Origin: Paenibacillus rhizovicinus
GTDB taxonomy: Bacteria > Bacillota > Bacilli > Paenibacillales > Paenibacillaceae
NCBI RefSeq assembly: GCF_010365285.1
Contig: NZ_CP048286.1
Coordinates: 3,793,501-3,857,500 of the forward strand
Direction: 5' to 3'
DNA: 64,000 nt
A program made the position numbers and the translations under genes. Shown here piece by piece: positions 58,609-64,000 of this stretch (the first letter of the stretch is position 1; the number at the start of each line of letters is the position of its first letter). The notes below the pieces were generated by a model. It searched no databases. It saw only the letters and a list, made by a program, of their open reading frames with translations, and was not told the DNA's origin.

Positions 58609-59076
58609 ATGGCGAATGAACAAATGATTTTGACGAGAGAAGGCTTCGATAAGCTGCAGGAAGAGCTGGACGATCTGAAGTACGTCAAGCGCAAAGAGCT
58701 GGCGGCGCGGATCAAGCTGGCGATCAGTTACGGGGATTTGAAAGAAAACAGCGAGTACCATTCGGCCAAGGAAGATCAAGCTTTCATGGAAACGCGCATC
58801 ATGGTGCTCGAGAAAATGCTGGCCACCGCGCGCGTCGTGGAAGGCGGCAATTTGGACAGCGTGCAAGTCGGCTCTTCGGTCGTGCTGCATGACGTAGAAT
58901 TCGATGAGCGGATTGTATATCAAATCGTAGCGCCTGCCGAAGCGAACGTAGCGGATAACAAAATTTCGTACGAAAGCCCGCTCGGCAAGGAATTGATGAA
59001 CAAAGGCATCGGCGAACGGATTACTGTCAATGCCCCGATGGGCGTTATCGAATACAAGCTGCTGGAAATCAAATAG
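58609..59076 (+). CDS. greA: Transcription elongation factor GreA
   Basis: 155 residues. N-terminal coiled coil with L-T-R-E-G-F-D-K-L-Q-E-E-L and the tip acidic residues in Y-G-D-L-K-E-N-S-E-Y-H-S-A-K-E (Asp and Glu needed to stimulate transcript cleavage), then the FKBP-like domain ending P-M-G-V-I-E-Y-K-L-L. GreA rescues backtracked RNA polymerase by promoting RNA cleavage. ATG 58609 has GGGAG upstream; the open frame starts 21 bases earlier without a site. It is monocistronic and followed by a terminator. Confidence 0.95.
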   Translation: MANEQMILTREGFDKLQEELDDLKYVKRKELAARIKLAISYGDLKENSEYHSAKEDQAFMETRIMVLEKMLATARVVEGGNLDSVQVGSSVVLHDVEFDERIVYQIVAPAEANVADNKISYESPLGKELMNKGIGERITVNAPMGVIEYKLLEIK

Positions 59077-59572
59077 ACTTACGCGAGTTGTGTGCGATAC
59101 ACGAGGCGTAAACCGTGTGCGGATGATTCAACGGGCGCGCGCTGCCGGTTCCTCTTTTTTAAGGGATCGGTGGTGCGCGGCCGTTTTTTATTTGGGGAGG
59201 CGATCCTTGTTTCTCCTCGGTCCATTCCGTACTCGGCGCTTCGATTTCGATTCGTCCGGTCAGTTCCCTGCTCGAACAATCATCGACTCCTCGATCGAAT
59301 CATTCTCTTCCTGGCCGGTTCGTTCTTGCCGCCTCCTGTCTGTCCATTCCTATCCGCATCTTTTGAACCCATTTTCCGTTCACGGCAGCAAGTATGCGAT
59401 CATTTCCACGTCCATTCGCTTAAACCTGACATCCCCTCCCTCTTTTTTCGCCGCGTTTTAACGATTTTCTACATTCCCCGACAATCCGAATTCAGTTCCT
59501 TTAAAATCAATCACCATTGTCCTTTCATATATGTTATATTGAATATAATGATTAATTCGGAGGGCGATACAG
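59077..59572. other. 496-base gap between greA and the GntR/LacI gene
   Basis: It holds the greA terminator (59131-59189). The stretch 59200-59510 is rich in C and T on the plus strand, with open frames that have no ribosome site and no family match. The AT-rich part 59520-59560 contains TATAAT at 59544-59549 and should be the promoter of the next gene. Confidence 0.6.
59131..59189 (+). terminator. Terminator region after greA
   Basis: A long imperfect GC-rich stem joins 59131-59153 to 59163-59184 and ends in TTTTTT. Confidence 0.7.
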
Positions 59573-60742
59573 ATGAACGCCGACAGAGAGCCGTTATATA
59601 TCCGCATTCAGAACCATTTCAAAGATGCGATCCGCGCGGGACAACTGCGGGAGGGCGATAAAATACCGACGGAGAAAATGCTGCTGGAGCAGTTCGAAGT
59701 CAGCCGGATCACCGTTGCCAACGCGCTCGGGGAGCTGGCGCGGGAGGGCTGGATTCACCGGATTCCGGGGCGCGGCACCTATGTGCAGGGCATTCCCGAC
59801 AACAGCGAAGAGGCGGCGGAAGCCGATATCCAAGAGCATCGGACGGAGCGGGCGCCGTTGACATCCAACCAGGGCGTGCGGCCTAGAATCGGGCTTGTCG
59901 TACCGTTTATCGGCGATTATTTCGCCATCCGTCTGCTCTCGGGCTTGAGGGACGCCGTGGAGGAAGCGGGCTATTCGCTGCTCGCGATGTTTACGTTCAA
60001 CGACAAGGAGCGGGAGAAGGAGCTGATCCGCGAGCTGCGGGATACGGTGGAGGGGCTCGTTATTTTTCCCGTGGACGCGGATGTCTACAATGAGGAAATC
60101 ATCGCGCTTAAGATGAACGGCTACCCGTTCGTGCTGATCGACCGATACCTGCCTGGCGTCGAGACGAATACCGTGCATACGGACGGGGGGCTTGCCGCGA
60201 AGCTGGCCGTCGACCACTTGTGGGAGCTGGGACACCGCGAAATCGCGATTTGCGCGGATACGCCGGTGTCGACGGTATCCGTCGACGATCGCATCAACGG
60301 GTATATGAACGCGCTCAAAATGAAGGGCGCGCTCATTAATCCGGTGCTGCTGATGACGGATTTCAGCATGCCGCAGGCGGCGGCCGGCGCCGAGCATCCG
60401 CTTGCCCGAACGATCGGAAGCGGTGCCGCGACGGCCTATATCGCGCTGAACAGCACCTTAGCCCTGCATATTGCCGCGCTTGCCAAGAAGGCGGGGCTTA
60501 AAGTGCCGCAGGACTTGTCCATCGTAGCCTTCGACAATCCGAGCCGCGGACAACTGGAGGAATCGGGCACCTTCACGTTTATCGATCAGAACGAAGGCGA
60601 GCTCGGCCGCAAGGCGGGCGAACTGATGCTGGAGGTTTTGCGCGGCGGGAGCAGGGAATCGGGCACCGCGGTGTACCGCCGGATCGTGCTCGTGCCGGAG
60701 CTGGTCGTTCGGGACACGACGGCGGCTCCGGCAGCCGGATAG
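59573..60742 (+). CDS. GntR-HTH / LacI-sensor fusion regulator (AraR type)
   Basis: 389 residues. N-terminal GntR winged helix (about 5-70: P-L-Y-I-R-I-Q-N-H-F-K-D-A-I-R-A-G and V-S-R-I-T-V-A-N-A-L) joined to a LacI/periplasmic-binding sensor (about 105-380: I-G-L-V-V-P, G-L-V-I-F-P-V-D, V-L-I-D-R-Y, P-Q-D-L-S-I-V-A-F-D). The same fusion is known from AraR of Bacillus. TCGGAGGG lies upstream of ATG 59573. It is followed by its own terminator and then an alpha-mannosidase gene, so it most likely controls mannoside use. The effector sugar is unknown. Confidence 0.93.
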   Translation: MNADREPLYIRIQNHFKDAIRAGQLREGDKIPTEKMLLEQFEVSRITVANALGELAREGWIHRIPGRGTYVQGIPDNSEEAAEADIQEHRTERAPLTSNQGVRPRIGLVVPFIGDYFAIRLLSGLRDAVEEAGYSLLAMFTFNDKEREKELIRELRDTVEGLVIFPVDADVYNEEIIALKMNGYPFVLIDRYLPGVETNTVHTDGGLAAKLAVDHLWELGHREIAICADTPVSTVSVDDRINGYMNALKMKGALINPVLLMTDFSMPQAAAGAEHPLARTIGSGAATAYIALNSTLALHIAALAKKAGLKVPQDLSIVAFDNPSRGQLEESGTFTFIDQNEGELGRKAGELMLEVLRGGSRESGTAVYRRIVLVPELVVRDTTAAPAAG

Positions 60743-60764
60743 AAGGGCATGCAGGGGGTTCGGA

Positions 60765-60798
60765 AAAATGCACCTGGAAGGTCGAGGTGCATTTTTTA
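60765..60798 (+). terminator. Terminator after GntR/LacI gene
   Basis: Perfect 11-bp stem AAAATGCACCT / AGGTGCATTTT with a nine-base loop, then T run. Confidence 0.92.
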
Positions 60799-60884
60799 TT
60801 TTCACAAAGTAATTGATCTATTAGATATATATAATATATTATTATGTCATATACAACTGAGTAGAGGGATGGTGACGTAAACGT

Positions 60885-63800
60885 ATGCCGCATACACCAA
60901 TTAAGATGGACGTCCTTCGCAGAACGCTGCAGGGGATCGAGTCGCGCATTTATACGAAGGTCGCGCCGCTAGCGATAACGGCTTATGCCACGAAGGAGCC
61001 GGTCGTATTCGCGGAACGCGAATCCGGCGAGCGGCTGGAATTGAACGCCGGAGACAAATGGGGCGAGCGCTGGGATTGCGCATGGTTTCATTTCCGGGGT
61101 CAGGTGCCGGAGTCGGCTGCGGGACAGAAGGTTGTGCTGCTGCTCGATGTGAACGGCGAGCTGTGCATTTTCGATGACGAAGGAACGCCGCTGCAAGGTC
61201 TGACGAACGTCAACTCGGAATTCGACCTGACGCTCGGCCTGCCGGGCAAACGCGTCTTCCCGGTCGCGGACAATGCCGCTGGCGGCGAAGTCATCGATCT
61301 ATGGGGCGATGCCGGCAATAACGACCTGTTCGGCTACTACCGCAGCGGAACCGTGAAGGAAGCGGACATCGCGATTTGCCGCGAGGAAGTCCGCCAGCTC
61401 TATTACGACTACGAAGTCCTGCTCGATTACGCCGAGCATATCGAGGACAAGTCCGCGCGCACGGCGCGAATCATGCAGGCGCTGTACGATGTCAGCTTGC
61501 TGCTTCGCAATCCGTCGGACGAGACGGTCGCCGAAGCGCGCCGCCTGTTGGGCACGGAGCTGGCGAAGCAAGGCGGCGACCCGACGATGACGGCGACAGC
61601 GGTGGGCCATGCGCATATCGACCTCGCTTGGCTGTGGCCGATTCGGGAAACGTACCGCAAAGGCGCCCGGACGTTCGCGACCGTGCTCCGCTTGATGGAA
61701 CGCTACCCGGACTACGTGTTCGGCGCCAGCCAGCCGCAGCTGTACCAATGGGTGAAGGAACAGCATCCGAAGCTGTATGCGCAGATCAAACAACGCGTGG
61801 CGGAAGGACGCTGGGAAGTGCAAGGCGCGATGTGGGTCGAGCCGGATTCCAACATTGCCGGCGGCGAAGCTCTGATCCGCCAAATCCTGCTGGGCAAGCG
61901 GTTCTTCAAGGAGGAGTTCGGCCTCGACATGCGCATGCTGTGGGTGCCGGATATTTTCGGCTACACCGCGAGTCTGCCGCAGCTGCTGAAGCAGTCGGGC
62001 GTCGACTACGTCATGACGCAGAAGCTGTCGTGGAGCATCCATAACGACCATCCGCATCATACCTTCTTCTGGGAAGGGTTGGACGGCAGCCGCATTCTGA
62101 CCCATTTGCCGCCCGAAGACACTTACAACGGCCCGGCGTTGCCGCGTTCGATCATGAAGGCGGAACGGGACTATTACGATAAGAACGTCTCCGACCATTG
62201 CCTGGTCGTATTCGGCATCGGCGACGGAGGCGGAGGCCCGGGCGAAGAGCATATGGAACGGCTGGCGCGGGTGAAGAACCTGCAGGGCCTCATTCCGGTG
62301 AAACAAGAGCCGGCCATCGATTTCTTCGACAAGCTGAATGCGAACCGCGACCGGTACAAAACGTGGAAAGGCGAGCTGTACTTGGAGAAGCACCAAGGCA
62401 CGCTCACGAGCCAAGCACGCAATAAACGGTTCAACCGCAAGCTGGAGAAAGCGCTGCGCGAGCTGGAATTCGCGGCTTCGCTTGCTTTTGCGGCCGGGAC
62501 TGGCAGCTACCCCGCGGAGGAGCTGGATCGCATCTGGAAAGAGATGCTGCTCTATCAGTTCCATGATATCTTGCCGGGCTCGTCGATCACGCGGGTGTTC
62601 GACGAATCGCTTGCGCGCTACGAAGAGCTGTTGAGCCGAGTGAACGAGCTGGCGGCCGGCGCTTATCGGGATGCGGCGTCGGCGGTTACGGCGTCCGGTG
62701 CGGCGCGTGCCGCGGTGCTGTTCAACTCGCTGCCTTGGGCACGCAAAGAATGGTTGAACACGGGCAAAGGCGAATGGCGACAAGTCGACGTTCCGGCGAT
62801 GGGTTATGCCGTGGTCGATTCGGAACAGCCGACGCTGCCGGCCTTCGAACTGCAAGCGGCGAACGATAGTTTGGAGAATGACCTGATTCGCGTCGCCTTC
62901 CTTGCCGACGGCAGCATCGGCTCCGTCTACGACAAGGCGCTGGGACGCGAAACGCTGGCACCGGGCGAGCGCGCGAACGTGCTGGCGATTTACAAGGATG
63001 ACGGCGACGCGTGGGATTTCCCGGAGGATTACGCGGCGGCGGGCTTCGAACAAATGAAGCTGACGGCATCGCAGGCTATCATTGACGGCCCGCAGGCGAT
63101 CGTGGAGCAGCGGTATGCGTGCGGCAAATCCACGCTGACCCAGCGCATCTCGCTCACGGCGGGCAGCAAGCAGCTGACGTTCGCGACGGAAGCGGATTGG
63201 CAGGAAGACGGCCGCATGCTTCGCTCGATTTTCCCGCTGAACGTGTACACCGACGCGGCGAACTGCGAAATTCAGTTCGGTCACATGAAGCGTCCGACGC
63301 ATCGCAATACGATGTGGGATTACGCGAAGGACGAAATTTGCGCGCATCAATGGATCGACCTGTCGCAGCCGGATTTCGGCGCGGCGATCTTGAACGACTG
63401 CAAATACGGCTACAGCGCGAACGGACATACGGTCAGCGTCCATCTGCTGCGCAGCCCCTCGTTCCCGGATCCGGTGTGCGACCGTGCGGTTCATCAATTC
63501 AGCTATGCGCTTCTGCCGCACGAGGGCGACTTTATCGCGGCTGAGGTTTACAAAGCGGGCTATGCGTTCAACACGCCGATTGCCGTTGTCGAAGCTGGCG
63601 GCTCGCGTACGGGCACACTGCCGACGGATCGGTTCTCGGCAATCGCGTTGGAAGGCCGCGGCGTTATGATCGAAGCCGTGAAGAAGGCGGAAGACGAGGA
63701 CGCCCTGATCGTGCGTTTGTACGAGACGTCAGGTGCGAACGCGGCGGTGCAGCTGCGCGTAAGGCTGCCTCATGCGTCGGCATCGCTGACTGACCTGCTG

Positions 63801-63899
63801 GAGCAGGAAACGGAGACGTTGTCCCCTTCGGAGGGCGACGGCGGGTATGGGCTGCAGTTCACGCCGTTCGAGATCAAGACGGTGAAAGTGAAGTTATAG
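60885..63899 (+). CDS. Alpha-mannosidase, glycoside hydrolase family 38
   Basis: 1004 residues, typical for bacterial cytosolic GH38. Zinc ligands in G-H-A-H-I-D (His244, Asp246), catalytic nucleophile Asp356 in W-V-P-D-I-F-G-Y, and His560 in F-H-D-I-L-P-G-S-S-I; N-terminal family domain before 235 and beta-sandwich domains after 620. No signal peptide, so it acts on imported mannosides, for example from N-glycans. The promoter region 60800-60860 is very AT-rich. GAGGGATGG precedes ATG 60885. It lies after the AraR-type regulator, its probable controller. Confidence 0.95.
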   Translation: MPHTPIKMDVLRRTLQGIESRIYTKVAPLAITAYATKEPVVFAERESGERLELNAGDKWGERWDCAWFHFRGQVPESAAGQKVVLLLDVNGELCIFDDEGTPLQGLTNVNSEFDLTLGLPGKRVFPVADNAAGGEVIDLWGDAGNNDLFGYYRSGTVKEADIAICREEVRQLYYDYEVLLDYAEHIEDKSARTARIMQALYDVSLLLRNPSDETVAEARRLLGTELAKQGGDPTMTATAVGHAHIDLAWLWPIRETYRKGARTFATVLRLMERYPDYVFGASQPQLYQWVKEQHPKLYAQIKQRVAEGRWEVQGAMWVEPDSNIAGGEALIRQILLGKRFFKEEFGLDMRMLWVPDIFGYTASLPQLLKQSGVDYVMTQKLSWSIHNDHPHHTFFWEGLDGSRILTHLPPEDTYNGPALPRSIMKAERDYYDKNVSDHCLVVFGIGDGGGGPGEEHMERLARVKNLQGLIPVKQEPAIDFFDKLNANRDRYKTWKGELYLEKHQGTLTSQARNKRFNRKLEKALRELEFAASLAFAAGTGSYPAEELDRIWKEMLLYQFHDILPGSSITRVFDESLARYEELLSRVNELAAGAYRDAASAVTASGAARAAVLFNSLPWARKEWLNTGKGEWRQVDVPAMGYAVVDSEQPTLPAFELQAANDSLENDLIRVAFLADGSIGSVYDKALGRETLAPGERANVLAIYKDDGDAWDFPEDYAAAGFEQMKLTASQAIIDGPQAIVEQRYACGKSTLTQRISLTAGSKQLTFATEADWQEDGRMLRSIFPLNVYTDAANCEIQFGHMKRPTHRNTMWDYAKDEICAHQWIDLSQPDFGAAILNDCKYGYSANGHTVSVHLLRSPSFPDPVCDRAVHQFSYALLPHEGDFIAAEVYKAGYAFNTPIAVVEAGGSRTGTLPTDRFSAIALEGRGVMIEAVKKAEDEDALIVRLYETSGANAAVQLRVRLPHASASLTDLLEQETETLSPSEGDGGYGLQFTPFEIKTVKVKL

Positions 63900-63915
63900 G
63901 TTTATTGGTACTGCG

Positions 63916-63950
63916 AGGCTTCGGCCCCCCATGAGGGCTGGAGCCTTTTT
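63916..63950 (+). terminator. Terminator after alpha-mannosidase gene
   Basis: AGGCTTCGGCCC (63916-63927) pairs with GGGCTGGAGCCT (63935-63946) with G-T pairs, then TTTTT. The remaining 50 bases hold no recognisable feature. Confidence 0.75.
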
Positions 63951-64000
63951 GCTGTGCGGCAGCGCCTGCCGAGCGCAGGGCGAAGGGATGGGGTATACTG

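Noticed and set aside
59092-59661. Plus-strand open frame of 189 codons between greA and the GntR/LacI gene
   Set aside because: It runs through the greA terminator and into the next gene in another frame, has no ribosome site and an implausible Phe/Arg/Ser-rich product.
61299-63521. Minus-strand open frame of 740 codons antisense to the alpha-mannosidase
   Set aside because: The plus frame has all GH38 catalytic motifs; the antisense frame is a composition artefact.
1-64000. tRNA, rRNA, insertion sequences or prophage
   Set aside because: No cloverleaf-type sequence, conserved rRNA stretch, transposase, integrase or phage structural gene was recognised on either strand.

Overview
The window looks like chromosome of a moderately GC-rich, endospore-forming-type Firmicute of the Paenibacillaceae (Paenibacillus, Cohnella or a close relative). 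The evidence is strong AGGAGG-type ribosome binding sites with several GTG/TTG starts, HemAT, YumC-type ferredoxin reductase, a TPP-riboswitch-controlled thi operon, a CAP protein with copper-amine-oxidase-N (stalk) repeats, an AraR-type GntR/LacI regulator, and many small regulator-plus-enzyme pairs. This is inference from gene content; no rRNA or other phylogenetic marker is present. No tRNA, rRNA, CRISPR array, insertion sequence or prophage was seen.

Layout. 1-4.1 kb: end of a CBM9-like protein, a large transglutaminase-like protein and a GH18 glycosidase. 4.2-13.9 kb: aldo/keto reductase, HxlR regulator with divergent MFS pump, a CstR-like persulfide sensor with two rhodaneses, DeoR regulator with ABC exporter, MerR regulator with MFS pump. 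14-18.5 kb: membrane and secreted proteins, pentapeptide protein, UPF0303 protein, SDR-like protein. 18.6-24.9 kb: VanR/VanS-like two-component system, TetR/SDR pair with three shared operators, VanY-like carboxypeptidase, HAD phosphatase, secreted helical protein. 25-31.7 kb: Fsr-like MFS, SDR, siderophore ABC importer (no ATPase gene) divergent from YumC-type reductase across three Fur boxes. 31.7-39.5 kb: rhamnose-mutarotase/isomerase/AraC sugar locus, NUDIX, a lower-GC TetR/SDR pair, catalase. 40-45.2 kb: thiZXYMDE operon behind a TPP riboswitch with its own terminator. 45.3-48.4 kb: HemAT, flavohemoglobin and a short Crp/Fnr-type regulator. 48.6-54.5 kb: mutarotase-like protein, chemoreceptor, and an ECF41 sigma factor next to a flavoprotein preceded by an excellent ECF41 promoter. 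54.8-64 kb: secreted Hcp-fold protein, a second sliding clamp (DnaN paralog) with a small RHH-like protein, RlmN, a 42-residue protein, GreA, and a GntR/LacI regulator with a GH38 alpha-mannosidase.

How they work together. Several loci are compact stress or nutrient switches whose operator can be read next to the regulator: CstR operator over a consensus promoter, TetR operators, Fur boxes, TPP riboswitch, a Crp-type palindrome before hmp, and the ECF41 promoter. Oxygen/NO physiology (HemAT, Hmp, catalase), sulfur and iron handling, and plant-polymer or glycan use (GH18, GH38, CBM9-like, isomerase locus) suggest a soil or rhizosphere life. No single large novel system was found. The most interesting items are the Hcp-like secreted protein in a monoderm, the DnaN paralog with an RHH-like partner, the ECF41 circuit, the hmp palindrome matched to a neighbouring Crp-type regulator, and short tandem duplications that sit on or just after stop codons at four loci.
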